Positions 1 through 11,922 of a stretch of 64,000 nt of DNA are shown here, in pieces. The stretch spans positions 2,728,001 through 2,792,000 of the forward strand of contig OX359190.1 in assembly GCA_947172415.1 (NCBI GenBank), in the 5' to 3' direction. The position numbers and the translations under genes were made by a program. The first letter of the stretch is position 1, and every line of letters begins with the position of its first letter. The notes below the pieces were generated by a model. The model had not been told where the DNA came from. It ran no database searches and saw nothing but the letters and a program-made list of their open reading frames with translations. The stretch is from Chondrosia reniformis. Taxonomy: Eukaryota; Porifera; Demospongiae; Chondrillida; Chondrillidae.

Positions 1-540
1 ATACATAGGTAACGTAATAATGATGGCTTTGAAAGACCGCATTGCATGCTAAATGCCTACTAGAATACGTTACGTACAAGCATATGAAGACATTAGCTCT
101 TTAGCTGACTGAGCATACCTTTTTCTAGATATGGAAGGTGATGACCACTAATTGACTGCGGAATTTCTCCAGGAATGTTGAGAACTGCAACAGAAAATCG
201 GTCGAGAGTCCTCAGACTCTTTGCTGTGATTGCGCAATGATTTCATCCTTAACAGGTTAACAATAAACAATAGATTACCACAAAGGGACAATCTGTATTC
301 ATAAACAAATATTCTTTTGACAATTCAGTCAGTAGGTCAGTAGGTCAACTAACAAGAAGCATCTTTAGAGAACAATCAATTCAGCCAAGTAATACAGTCA
401 ATACCCGACATCTCTTCTGAGTGACACATTCATTTGACTTCTGTTTATCTTTCACTTACTTTGAACAAGAAAGACTAAAAACGTGGAAACTATAAAATGA
501 TGATTATTGTACATTTGTACATATGAAAATGTGACACCAG
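1..540. other. No gene recognised at window start
   Basis: I see no protein family or RNA gene here. The stretch is AT-rich and lies upstream of the decayed Helitron reading frame. It could be the Helitron 5' non-coding part, but I cannot place an end. Confidence 0.4.
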
Positions 541-1840
541 CTAATCTCACAAGCATCAGTCTATCTCCACCACAATCCTGGAGATGCCAATCTGACCATT
601 GAAGAATTGCAAGCCATATGGTTGGCAACCTTAGATCTGAACTTTTTATGAAGCGCATTCAACGATATGCAGCCAAGATACTGGGTTCAAACCAATATTG
701 GTTTCAGCGTCATCTGGAGCTTTATGACTTACTGGAACAAAAAGGACCACCAACCTTCTTCTGAGCAGTCAGCTCTGCAGATATGTATTGGCCTGAGCTG
801 CACAAGCTCATGGCACACCCCCCAGGAACACCAACTACACACCAAATGAGAGTTCAAGCAGTGATTAACAATCCACACATCACAGATTGGTATTTTTCTT
901 GGAAGTTGTCAGATTGGATTACTCATTGGTTATACAACACACTTGATGCTGACTGGCATTGGTGTTGTTATGAGTATCAGGCCTGTGGCAGCACACATGC
1001 ACATGGCTGTGCAAAGCTGAAAAATGATCCAGTCTTGTGAAGAAAGCTGCTGCTGCATAGCTTGCAACTGCTGCAAGGGTGAGGCACTGGTATACGCCAC
1101 TGTTCATCAGGAGTGGAGTCATTCATTGTGGTAACTAACCAGTCACAGTATTCCAATGCTTGTGCGCCATGGAAGTAAAGGATATCAATGACACTGATGA
1201 TCAAGATTACTGTAACACTATCAATACTGTGCAGAGACACACAAGGTGTAGTCCAGCATATTACCTCCACAAAAAGGCTGGTGAGCAGGACCAGCACTGT
1301 CGATTTGATTACCCTCGACCTCTCCAACCAACATCTTCACTGCAATTTGAGAAACTCAACGATGGTACACTTGGTGTAATTCTGACTACCAAAAGAAATG
1401 ATCCTCGAATAAACTCACATAACCGGCTAATGATTCAGCATTGGTGTGCAAATGTGGACATGCAGATCATTGTTGATGTTGATGCCTGTGTGAGATACAT
1501 GGCAAAATATGCTGCCAAAGGTGAACCCAGATCAAAAGCTCTCTCCTCAGTCTTGTGTGGGCTGCTTAGCTGTTGACAGTGACACTCGTTTGGGGTTGCA
1601 AAGTGCTATGGTCAGATCAGTTGGTGAAAGGGACTTTAGTGCTCAAGAGACAGCACACCAACTACTTAGCTTACCTTTGGTTAGCTGTACTTTCAGCTTT
1701 GTTACTGTCGGTCTGGATGGTAGTTACAAACTGAGCAAGGATAATCTTGGTGAGCATTACCTTAAAATATCAATGTTTTACCACTATGTAACACGTTCTT
1801 CTCTCCTTGATGTGAACCTCATTGAATTTGTATCCAACTA

Positions 1841-2499
1841 CAGTGTCACCCACTTAATAGGCTGCAATTCGTTTTAGCAAATCTTTGGCCTAATAGCCGT
1901 TTGGCCTAATAACCAGTAGCGTCCTTTATTATAAATAAATATGCTTATAAAATAAAGTGGTTTGAATAATATAAAAGTTTAACATATACATAGTCAATAT
2001 CTCCTAAAATGGTTAAACAAAGTGCTCTGAGTTCGACAGAGCACTTTGTTTAGAGCAGACAGCTTAGTAACCAACATTTTCGTGAGCATCGATAGCTGTC
2101 CGGTCACGCTTCCGCTCCAAAATGTTGCCCACCGTTCTCCTCGCAATCCTCACGTTCCACTTGCTCGAGAAAAGCTTGGCAATCGAGTCCTGTGTTGCCT
2201 TCTTATGGTCATCTTTGCATTCGCATATCTCCTTCTTCTAAGCCAAAGTTAAGTCGATTCGTTTGACACTGGCCATATTTGACGACGAAAACGAATTAGT
2301 TTTTAGTTTGGCCTAATAAACGCTATTAAAACGTGTGAAATTCCACAACAGCTGCATGGAAAAGATGGCGGATGGCAGTATTGGCGGTTGGCATATTATA
2401 CCAATACTTCTTGTAAACTTTTGAATTCGTGCCAGGCAGCTGCTGGCCTAATAAGCGGTTTGGCCTATTATCCGGCGGTATAATAAGCGGGTGACACTG
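1841..2499. mobile_element. Pogo/Tc1-like element nested in the Helitron
   Basis: This 659-bp insertion has inverted ends CAGTGTCACCC at the left and GGGTGACACTG at the right. It is flanked on both sides by TA (1839-1840 and 2500-2501). Removing it with one TA restores the Helitron reading frame, so the borders are well supported. The ends are followed by further related sequence (CTTAATAGGC and its imperfect complement). The interior has no convincing transposase. A perfect 15-bp hairpin lies inside (2015-2051). TA target duplication and CAGT ends fit the Tc1/mariner/pogo superfamily. Confidence 0.8.
2015..2051. repeat. Perfect 15-bp hairpin
   Basis: AAACAAAGTGCTCTG pairs exactly with CAGAGCACTTTGTTT across a 7-base loop, inside the nested pogo-like element. 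Confidence 0.85.
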
Positions 2500-3336
2500 T
2501 ACTATATGCATCATGGTCAACTGCAAAAACACCCCTCACCAGTAATTGTCCACACATTTCCACAACACCCTTCCAACCCACATGGTGAGCGATATGGTTG
2601 ATACTGCAAATATCAACTACTCAAGTACAAACCATGGCATGGTCAACCATCTAATTCATGGGGCAATGTTGAAGACACAGACGCTAACTGCATTCAAGCC
2701 TATCACAGTTTCCTATGTATGACATCAGTTGCAGAGAACTACATTCCAGAGTTTGCTAATGAGCTTGATCAGGCACAACGGCATATAGAAGAAAATGCAA
2801 GCACTGACATCTAAGATGAAGAGCATTGAAGAGCAGGATAAATGAATGCTCATCTGTTGCCTGAATCCTCAATTTACTGAAGTAGCCACCACACAGGACA
2901 ACTCTGTTGACTGGGCAGAAATAGCACAAGCCTTTCCACCTGAAATCCTACAAGAGTGCTCAACATGGGTAAAAATGAGACTCCAAGAAAGCACCGATAA
3001 CTCTCTGTCACCATGGCAACGTCATTTACCTATTATTCACACAAGAACTCTTAATGCTCAGCATATGACATAATCTCCTCTCATTATATGCAACTCACTG
3101 AAGATGGTAACCCTCCCCCTTTGCGCATGATGGTATGTGGCACTGCAGGCACTGGTAAATCATACCTAATCAGTGCCATTGCTCACACCTTGGCAGTACA
3201 TGCCTGCTAACTGCAACTACAGGTATGGCAGCTTTCCATATATGTGTGGTCGAGTATTTGTGCAAGTAAAAATAATACTCGCAATTGTTAACACCTTTGG
3301 CACAACGATTATATTATACAGCACATATATTTTGGT

Positions 3337-3609
3337 GTGAAGTTTAAGATTGCAAGCGTAAGAATGCCAAGAAAAGATATCTCTGTGCAGTGGCTGGAAT
3401 CGAAAGACCGTTGCAAGATACATCGAATCAATGTCAGACATATCATTGGTGACTTATCAAAGATCGATATAGGAATGGAAATCATCGTAACACTAAACAC
3501 TCGGTACTATAGTGCAACTATGGTCAATTTAATGGATTGGTTTCCTCCTAAAAAGACTATGCAGAAGAGAAACAAAGGCCAAGAAAACATGCTGCCATCT
3601 CAGCTGTGA
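3337..3609 (+). CDS. Unassigned 90-residue open frame
   Basis: The frame encodes 90 residues in a protein-like composition, including VQWLESKDRCKIHRINVRHI and YYSATMVNL. This is faintly like the small beta-rich segments that precede BEN domains in animal chromatin proteins. The likeness is an impression, not a recognised match. The frame lies directly after the truncated Helitron helicase and before AT-rich repeat DNA. It could be an exon of a lost or captured gene, or part of another transposon. No flanking exons could be matched. Confidence 0.3.
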   Translation: MKFKIASVRMPRKDISVQWLESKDRCKIHRINVRHIIGDLSKIDIGMEIIVTLNTRYYSATMVNLMDWFPPKKTMQKRNKGQENMLPSQL

Positions 3610-3909
3610 CTTTCAAACCTAAGAATCAACTTTAGAGATGCAAATAAACAATAAATTTTGTTGAAATTAGTACCTTCGGCATTTTACTCGTGCGAGTACT
3701 CTAGTAAAAACACATGTTACATGGCTAACTACTTTTAATCCCCACTGTATTAATGTATCTTCTAATACGTACACTGCTGGGAAGATGTCCAAATATAGAA
3801 ACTAAAAGTAGTCTAGTATAAGGTACAGAACTGACCCAAGTTGAACAACTTATTCTTAATAAACGTTATAAAGTAACAAACACTCAAATTGTCAATAGTT
3901 CCTAAACTG

Positions 3910-4015
3910 ATGTACATGGCCCAGTGGAGAAGAAGAGAAAGAGAAACTCTGTATCCTAATCCAAAACACTCGCTAAGTTTAGTTCCCTATAGGCCTTCAC
4001 TCTAAAGTAGATGTA
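3910..4015 (-). repeat. Dispersed foldback-family arm
   Basis: The reverse complement carries the block seen many times in this window: a GCCTATAGGG(G)AACTAAAC segment, then a GAGAGCTTTGGATGAGGATAC-like segment, then a CT-rich stretch ending near CCACTGGGCC. The copy is short and diverged. Confidence 0.6.
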
Positions 4016-5290
4016 GCATGTAAGAGAAATGTATATAATTTTATGCACAGTGCAAGTTGTGTTTATAAACAAACAAACACTTAAAAGGTCACTAATTATC
4101 AAACTGCTGGATTAGGACTTTGGAATATTTGGTTCAATCAATTTTAGAAGTAAGCTTCAATATTCAAAAAGATGAGATGTTTTCAAATCAATTGCAATAC
4201 CATACATTTTAGGAACTATCGGAAACAATTAATTCTTCCCTTATACGTTCATTATAGAACCAAAAAGTGACGCATAACACATTTATGACAAACAGTAGCT
4301 TCACAAGAATGTTGGGAAACAATAGGTAACCATTAATCACAATTCAGTCAATCCCACAAGTGTATGCATAAGGATATTTCAGTAGTGTTTAAATGAGGAA
4401 AATTTGATAGCCTGCATAAATTAAATCATTATGGCCTTTGAAGGCTGTGCTAGCACAGTGGTATCTTAGTTGTGGGTACGTGGTCTACTTTTTTAATACC
4501 TTTTACACGTTACTCCCTACACAATGCACATGCTATGTAGCAATCACAGTGTATACGTACATGTCAGGCCATACGTAGGTATACAAATGATGATTTAGCA
4601 ACTAAATCCTCTTATAATGGTTTATCCTTTGACCTTTGAGTGTCTATTGAAACAGTATTAGTAAGTCTTTGAATCAACCAGATTAATTCACATGTGAGTA
4701 GGTGTTGGTAGGAGGCTAATTGCATTGTGTGTTTATGGACCTCAAAAAGAGGTTGAATAATTTATGTATCACCAAAATTCTCAAAATATTTATACATAGA
4801 CGGCCATTTTTCTAACACACTGCTTGGAAGATGTACATAGCAACTAAAAGCTATCTAGTATAAGGAAACTCTTTGAATCTATGTACATATACAGACATAC
4901 ACACTCAAACAATGTAGTATATCATTCTCAAATGATAAGAATGCTACATTCTTGATGATAATGTTACTAAAAAAAAACTATTTTACTGTACCTTTCTGCA
5001 TTTACTTGAACAAGGAACACCAGATTTAAAAACATGGTACCTCTCTCAGTCGAATGATCCGACTAGTACTATGACAACATATTCACTGCTAAATGGCTGT
5101 CAGTATAAAGACTTAATTGGTAGCAATTTACCCTTTCTACTGTTGGCAAGTGGCTCAACTAACAATCTATACCTAATCACTCGTACGTACACAGGACGAG
5201 AAAACATTCAAGTTGATACATACGTATACGTACGTAGGTCTACATACACGCGACAATAAACACTCTAAGTAATCAGACAATGAAGCTAAC
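4016..5290. other. AT-rich intergenic stretch
   Basis: I find no gene. The ACGTAC/TACGTA motif is frequent. A segment near 4995-5045 (TTACTTGAACAAGG) recurs in diverged form near 5705-5760. Confidence 0.4.
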
Positions 5291-6191
5291 AATTCTAGCG
5301 GATAACACTTAGAACGCTTTACTTTCCCACTTTAACTGTAAAGAGCAAGGAAGATTTAACAATCTTCGTTAGTGGAAACAAGTAAATATTTATCAGCGCT
5401 CATAGGAGAACACTAATCTAAAGAAATAATACTTTGAGTGCTTTACTTTCTCACTTCAAATGCAAAGAGCAAGGAAGACTTTACAGTCTTCGTTGGTGGA
5501 AACACTTAAACACGTACTTATCAACGCTCGTAGGACACATTCGTACGAGAACATTAATCTAAAGCAATACAAGTCTTGTTAACATTGAAAATAGGAAATA
5601 AAACCTTCTAATGATTCTATTTTAAAGTGTACGCGAAGCGCACAACGAATGTTAACATAACTTGTACAGTAATTACATTACAATCTATTTGACTTTATTT
5701 ATCTCTCTTACACTTACTTCAACAAGGTAAACCTGATTTAAGAACTTAGTAGTTCCCAAGATCAACGAATGATTTAAGTAATCATTAAAGAACTTATCAT
5801 CTGCCTAAGATCTAGACGTTGACGACTATTTTTCACTGGTAAAATGGCCGACTTTTGGCTGCCAAATAAAACTTTGTAGCAATTTACTCAAATTGTTGTG
5901 ACTTAGTTAGCAGTTTATTAATTGTGTCTATTCATTATGCGCTCCTGCACCATCTTATAACTAATCACACGAACGTACACAGGACGAGAAATTAATATTC
6001 TGCAAATTACACGCAAGAAACCGTTTTACAACTTGGCACTTTTATAAAACTTACACACTCTACTTTCTCCTTCAAATACAAAGAGCGGCTGATACAAGAA
6101 GACTTCTAACAGTCCCCGTTAGTGGAAACAAGTTAACACTTAAACTCGTGAGAGCGTTCGTAGGACACACTCGTACGAGAACTTTAAAGCA
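5291..6191. repeat. Block repeated three times
   Basis: Three diverged direct copies (about 5310-5400, 5430-5560, 6050-6190) each run from a CTTTACTTTC-like start through AAAGAGC, then TCTTCGTTAGTGGAAACA, then CGCTCGTAGGACACA. A linked block with GCGAAGCGCACAACGAATG near 5630-5655 recurs at about 6305-6325. The pattern suggests segmental duplication of one repeat unit downstream of the kelch gene. Confidence 0.6.
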
Positions 6192-6345
6192 ATACAAGTC
6201 TTGTTAACATTGACACGCGCTTCGTGTACACTGAGCGCACAAGTTAGGTGACTCTAACGAAGGAAATAAAACCTTAAATGTTTCTATTTGAAGGAGAAAG
6301 TGCACACGAAGCGCGCAACGAATGTTAACAAGACTTGTAATACTT
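6192..6345. repeat. Inverted repeat, hairpin-like element
   Basis: The left arm (TACAAGTCTTGTTAACATTG followed by CGCGCTTCGTGT) is mirrored by the right arm (CACACGAAGCGCG then AATGTTAACAAGACTTGTA). The span is about 150 bp. A related but weaker palindrome lies at about 5568-5670. It is probably a small foldback element. Confidence 0.65.
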
Positions 6346-7954
6346 TAATGTAATGTTTTGTAATTAAATAAGTTACTAACCTCAACTGCAATATCGTACT
6401 GTACAGCTCTTGTCTGATATTGTAGTCCTCCAATGGTGAGAAAAGTAGTTCCGTTGAGGGAAGCCGTACAGGTGTTGTAATAAGACGTTTCTTTACTAAT
6501 TTGTGTCCACTTCTTCTCGAAAATAAAGATTCCATATGGACCTACTAGGACTGGTAGGGTGCTGTATTGTAAAAGTGAACTCCTCCATGGTGCCTGCTCG
6601 AGCCTTTCCCAGTGATGTACATCATTCTTGGTAAGTGAAGCCATAAAATTCTTCTTATTCATTCTCCAAAAATATCCATCCCAGTTGTAGATGTAAATGT
6701 ATTCACCACACAATGCCATGTGATGTTCTGATAATGGTTGAGGAAGTTTCAGATTCGATTTGATCCACTTTTTATTCTTAATATCCAGGAATTCAATTGT
6801 GTCTAATACTCTGCTACCTGCTCCTACTCCTCCAGACACAATTACTAAGTCTCCAATAGCAAGAACACCTGGACTGGATCGGGCAGTGTGCATTGGAGGA
6901 TATAGCTCTAACCATTCTTCACCTGTCCATGTCACTAGCCTGTTTGTACGAGTGCCATGAGTGTCTTTACCTCCTATCAGAGTTAACTGATCTTTTATGA
7001 TGGTGGCTCCACTGCGAGAACACGGAGATGGAGGTAGTTTTGACCATTTCTTCCTTAGTACATTGTATACCTGAACGGTCCGTTCAGATGCTGCATTTTC
7101 ACATTTTCCGAAGACAAATACTGTTTCGTTAATTGCAACTGCTTTTCCGAATTCAGTTCCAATTGGCACTTCCGGTATGTCAGTTGATTTAAGGAAGTGA
7201 CCTCCTCCAGCTGTCAAGAGGTCACTTTGAAATACCTAATTAGAGACAAGAAAGAAAAGATAATATTCACTGTTTGGAGGAACTGAATGACATGGAAGGA
7301 GCAAGTTCTGTAGCAGCTTATTGCAAGAACACTTTGAGGCCTGTAAGTGCCGTAAATCTTCTTGTCTAAATATTCTTAACGTGCATGCATGGCTCATAGT
7401 TTAATAATGCTCATATTTTAAACTTTATAACGTTCACAGTGACAAGCTAATTGCCACCAGTAGAGTAACAGAATGGTTATTCAGTTACGGAAAGATTACG
7501 AATCAGTTCCTCGCTTTCTAACTTGTCCCCTAAAAGGATATGAATCGCGTGTGTCTCTTCGCTCTATAGTTGACTGGTTTGGTTTAGGTTTTACACGGAC
7601 CCAACAACTGCAATTGAAGTACACGAGCCAGCCAAGTATTCCTTTCTAGACAAACCCAATCGAACGGAAACTAGTCTCTGAATGTATGCCAATTAGTCCC
7701 GACAGGTTCACTTAAAATATCTATTCTACTTTACTTCTGGCTAATTACTTAAGCTTGTTAGCCACAGAGCCAGTTACTTACAATATCTACATTATAAACA
7801 TCTGTAGCTAATTACCTGCTAAGCTTAAGTTTGGCTATTATCTCAAACCAAGCGAGTTTTAATTTTGGCAGTGACTTCGGATCAGTAATAGTTAACACTC
7901 CTATAAACTGCTTTAGTTAACAAGAGACTTAAGAAGTAAACTTACATTCTCCAT
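6345..7954 (-). CDS. Kelch-repeat protein
   Basis: A beta-propeller protein of the kelch class, likely a protein-interaction scaffold. The main exon runs from about 7237 down to at least 6345 and encodes about 297 residues. Repeats are visible: VFVFGKCEN with W at VLRKKWSKLP, TLIGGKD with WTGEEWLEL, VIVSGGVGAGSR with NKKWIK, and TFLTIGGLQ near the end. A tiny first exon is proposed at 7954-7946 (ATG GAG AAT, then GTAAGT). It joins in phase 0 to VFQSDLLTAGGGHF at 7237. At the 3' end the frame reaches a stop at 6345, but a GAG|GTTAGT donor near 6380 could lead to a further exon that I cannot locate. No BTB or BACK domain is seen, so the family member is not assigned. Confidence 0.7.
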
Positions 7955-8239
7955 TATCCTCAGCAAGACAAACGAAACGAAACAATGAAAACTTAGCAAA
8001 TACTTTACTGACCACACTGTTACTATGCCGTTACTATAACGACCGTATTCCTTATAACAATTGGCGGCAGATCAGAGTGTTGTCCCGCTATTTTTTGGGG
8101 AAAACACTTCCAAATAAAGTAAGGTATGCAACACATTTCGAAATGTTTATATAGCAAACACTATATATTGACTCAATCAAGCCTCAACAAACTACATCCT
8201 TTAATTCAAAGACCATCAACTTGTTGTACTTGGAACATG

Positions 8240-9203
8240 TAGAGATTGTGCTGCAGTGGTGTGTCTGGTGAACAAGGAGCTCCTGTATTGGTTGGTAGTA
8301 GTGGTCCCCAGAGGTCAGACTGGAGAACAAGATCAGGATATGGCAAGGATGGCTGACCTTCAAGTTGTACTTAACATGAGGATAGGGAATGAGATTCCCA
8401 GTTTATTGACCCTGCCAAATGTACTTTCTTGTCTGCGGCACATTCTAGTACGATCACATATCTAATCTACTGCACCACCTCAATGATTTAATTCTCCTCC
8501 ATGCAGCTGTTATGAAAGGTAAAGCTTGTCCTGTTTTTTGGATCGTAGGAACTAGTTCTAGCTATCTATGTAAAGAGTGTAATAGTGTAAAGGTGTTCAA
8601 TGATTCGACTACTTTACAGCATTACAAGGTAACAAGTACCATGTCGGTTTCCAAGTGATGAAGGACACAGCTTCTCCTTTGTGGTACAACTACCAGTGTA
8701 ACCAGTTGAGACACTTGGCAATGACAATGAGGTCACCTCAGCTGGTGACTACAAGTGCACCTCTGTACTGGGACCAGCAGGATTGTTGAAGAATGTGTTA
8801 TTTCAAGAGGACTTTGTCAATAAAAGGTATATCGCTCTCTATATGCATGAATTGACTGGATTAACGAGTATTTTCTGATCATTTGAAATCCACCTTTTAA
8901 CCTGTGGAAGTGTATGTACAATACATTATTTTATGCTGTTTGATAATATGATGTATTTACTTGTGGTTCATTCCTTTAGGAGAGATTTGAAGAAGTCATT
9001 CATGATGACTATGGAGAGAAGGACTACTGGAGAGTGAGTTTTATGGATACTTGTGGTTTGCTTATCACTTAAATTATTCATGTGCTCTTGACTTGAATGA
9101 AGTGTATTCTTATCCTTAGGCTCGTAGTAGTATGGTATATGGTGATCACGTGAGATCAGAAGGATACGATTATATGGCATATGCAGTTAAAGTAGAAAAC
9201 TAA
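8240..9203 (+). pseudogene. Remnant of a collagen/Ig-type gene, 3' end
   Basis: Fragments appear in order. (1) At about 8256-8365, collagen-like Gly-X-Y coding (GVSGEQGAP, then GPRGQTGEQ in another frame, then GKDG) is broken by frameshifts. (2) At about 8637-8826, a segment VPCRFPSDEGHSFSFVVQ, an in-frame TAA, then VTSAGDYKCTSVLGPAG has the D-x-Y-x-C of an Ig-fold strand F. (3) Two clean exons follow, 8980-9033 (ERFEEVIHDDYGEKDYWR, then GTGAGT) and 9120-9203 (ARSSMVYGD to KVEN, stop), joined in phase 0. The Ig fragment's donor phase does not fit the next exon. This is most likely an inactive gene copy. A functional gene with unusual splicing is less likely. Confidence 0.5.
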
Positions 9204-11243
9204 AAGAAAGAGAAGAGAACCCAATTATTACATGGGGGAGGGCTGTTTCACATGAGAAGGAGAGGCTACCTGTATGCTGATCCAGGGTATATCCCTTCAA
9301 TTAAAGCTGCAGCCAATTACAGATAAAGAAAGTATTTATTGCTACAGATGCAGAAGACTCAGGTATTTGTGCGATGTTATATTGTGTAATGAAAATGTTT
9401 AGGTTTGCATGAGCTTGTCTCCTCAACAGTGTATAATAGATAAATAGGTTTCATGCCATATTAAACCTGAAATTTGATCCTGTGGTACCAAAGCTTCACT
9501 AAGTCTTGCTAAACTTAAGGTTGGTATATATGCGTAATATATACTATACTTAGTTAGGTATAATAAAAAGTTAACTTATAACAAGAAGGCATATACATTG
9601 CACACAAGATCAAATTACAGGTTTCATATGGCGTGAAATCTATTTGAAACTTCTTAAACAGCCAGGTTTCAAAGGGTGCTCAAGAATGTGCTAACAGATT
9701 AATTTCACTGGTTTCAAGTTTTTAACAGCCCCCTTTCCGAGTTTTATACATACCTTTTGAAACCTGGCAGTTCATAGAGTTTCAAATAGGCTTCATGCCT
9801 TCTGAAACCTGATCCTGTGTGCATGAAACTGCCAAAAAAGTATAGTTATTCAATTAGTGCATATACTCGGACACAAATCCTGCCAAAACATGGTGTATTG
9901 CATCAACCACTTGTATGAGCCCTTTTCAAAAGCTTAGTTATGAATGATGTCAGATGTACATATATCTTCATTTTAGTTCAGTTGGTAGAGTTGCTGCTCT
10001 TTATTAAATGTACATTAATTATAAATATACAAACTTAATGTATATATTCTGAGGTCAATATAGTAATATATACAGACAGAGTGGTATTTGGCATATGGTA
10101 TATGCCAAGCTATTATGTTTGGGCACTATAATTGCATTATTATTATTATGCTTACGTATCATGAAAAATCTAAAGACCATTTTCTACAATGTCATGCTAT
10201 ACTACTAAAGGGAGCTAAACCAATAGTGAGAGCTTTGGCTGAGGATACGAGAGTCTCTTCTCTTTATTCTTCTGCTCCACTAGCTGGGACATGTATATAC
10301 TGTACATGTACACAGATGTGTATTATATAAATCTATGAAGTGCATACAGTACTATCAAGCATGAGGGGAAGTGTGGCCACATGTATGTAGCTTTGTGATA
10401 TTGGCAGATACAAAATGTGACTGTCACAATGGATATATTAAAAATAAGAGTTTATGAAGCCGCAAAATAAGTTCAAGGTATATAGTCCATTTTCTCCATA
10501 CATGAGACTTTCCTTGTTCTCTTCAGTTTACCCTTTAAAGATTTACTTTTCTTAATCCCATTACTTTGAAACTAAAACCAAAATAATTAAAGTTGAAGTA
10601 AGAACACATCAAAAGCAAATATATGTATAAGAAAGCACATGTATTATGATATAAAGGGATCTACTAACAAATTGACATATACAAAGTTTCTGACTTAGTT
10701 ATACATATATGGATTATCAATTTAATTTTAACATACGTATATATGTAACTGTAAAAGGGTAATAGTATGTAACACGTGTGGTATTGTACATTACATTATT
10801 GTGAGGTTCTAACTTTGGAAATTATTTTCTTTTTCTTCTTCTTTTGCTGACAGTGTTTATATTGCTCTTCGCCTGATTAATACAATTTAGACAGATTGAG
10901 TTTAGGAATAGTTATTTAGTTGATATGTCATTGACTTACATAACATCTCGGGCCATGCATGACACATTAGGCAGATTATACTTGTATATATAATATATAA
11001 CTTTTGTTATCATCATTATGTGTAGTAGTGTCTATACTTTCAGTGTCGGGTTTAGAGAGTGGGGGGTGTTCTTGGTGTTGAAGTACCTGACCTTTTTGAG
11101 TATTATCGATTTTTTCTGGGGGAGTTTACCACTAATTTATCCTTTGAGATATACTCCTATACATGTACGTATGTATATAACTCCCTTTACAAATTTTTTA
11201 TATAAACATACTCATCTGACATTCTGGGACATTTATAACATAC
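9204..11243. other. Intergenic repeats, no gene seen
   Basis: Between about 9446 and 9835, several inverted and direct copies of an AGGTTTCATG / GAAACCTG motif form an imperfect palindromic element. A diverged foldback-family arm lies at 10206-10290 (GAGAGCTTTGGCTGAGGATAC). The rest is AT-rich sequence in which I see no exon. Confidence 0.45.
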
Positions 11244-11736
11244 CATATTGTGCTAGCTCTTTGATGGCTGAAATCATTTCTTTCTCTTTAGTCTGAGGAG
11301 ACTTTCCATTGGATAGTTTTGGTAGCTTGCTAGCAGGTGATCCTTCTGTGGGCTCATACAAAGGATTAAGCTTGAACACAGCTGGGCTACCGCTAAGTGG
11401 ATGGAGATCCATCCTTAGGGGAGCATTAGGAGAAACGAGAGGATTATAAACTTATAAAATATTACTGTAAAACAGTATTTACACATTTTAATATCTTTCC
11501 TAATTTTAGTTAATAAGCTAGCTTGCTTACTTTCTTCTTTTAGATCCCGCAATTTTCTTTTTATTGTTGTCGACCATTGGAGATACAAGGGAACATTGAG
11601 ATTGAGAAAGAATCCTGGTTACAGATCTGGTTACACGCATTTTCTCAAATTTAGGAGGTGTTTTCCTAGAAAAGTTCTCGTAGTTTTCTGGGATATTCTC
11701 ATTGCTGGTATCCGCTGCTAAATTATTCATAAACAT
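11244..11736 (-). CDS. Unrecognised gene divergent from PSMD3
   Basis: Two coding-looking blocks lie on the minus strand. The first (11736 to about 11527) starts at ATG and encodes 69 residues rich in basic and polar amino acids, with RVTRSVTRILSQSQ and KKKIAGSKRRK. It ends at a GTAAGC that could be a donor or simply at its TAA. The second (about 11450-11244) reads PLVSPNAPLRMDLHPLSGSP and on to KEKEMISAIKELAQYG before a GTATGT donor. The phases of the two blocks do not join cleanly as I read them, so the exon link is unproven. The first exon begins 187 bp from the PSMD3 start on the opposite strand. The composition suggests a small nuclear protein, but I do not recognise the family. Confidence 0.45.
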
Positions 11737-11922
11737 CCTTACAAAGTAGTTGTTTACGGGAGCTCTTTTTTAGGGCGTGTCGCAATTATATATGAGGGGT
11801 GTGTCTTTCGTTGACATTTTCAAATTTCGTGAAAGTTGCCAAGAGACTTTAGTCACCTGACGGCGACGCAGCATTTCTTATTATGATAGGGTTTTACTCA
11901 TTCGGCTGAGAAGAGCTGGAAA
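11737..11922. promoter_or_regulatory. Divergent promoter: PSMD3 and minus-strand gene
   Basis: Only 186 bp separate the two proposed start codons, so both 5' UTRs and promoters must overlap here. I see no clear TATA box. The assignment rests on the divergent arrangement. Confidence 0.5.

Larger units (their letters stand above)
541..3250 (+). pseudogene. Decayed Helitron: Rep (HUH) and Pif1-type helicase
   Basis: This is the remains of a rolling-circle transposon protein. The Helitron-like N-terminal region is readable from about 560. It continues from an ATG at 648 through LYDLLEQKGPPTFF, and then a TGA at 762-764 falls where the family has Trp. The frame carries on through a segment ending in [14 protein letters not shown] (about 988-1035), which includes the HxH of the HUH nuclease. 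A second block at about 1160-1860 contains VDACVRYMAKYAAKGE, typical of Helitron Rep. The frame is then split by an inserted element (1841-2499). It resumes with YCKYQLLKYKPWHG-type sequence, preceded by another TGA. A Walker A motif GTAGTGKS at 3139-3162 marks the start of the helicase. Frameshifts lie near 618, 3061 and 3205, and homology stops abruptly near 3250. The element is clearly dead. Confidence 0.85.

Noticed and set aside
3007..3020. X-box consensus match GTCACCATGGCAAC
   Set aside because: It lies within decayed Helitron coding sequence, far from any ciliary gene start, and is most simply chance or coding-derived.
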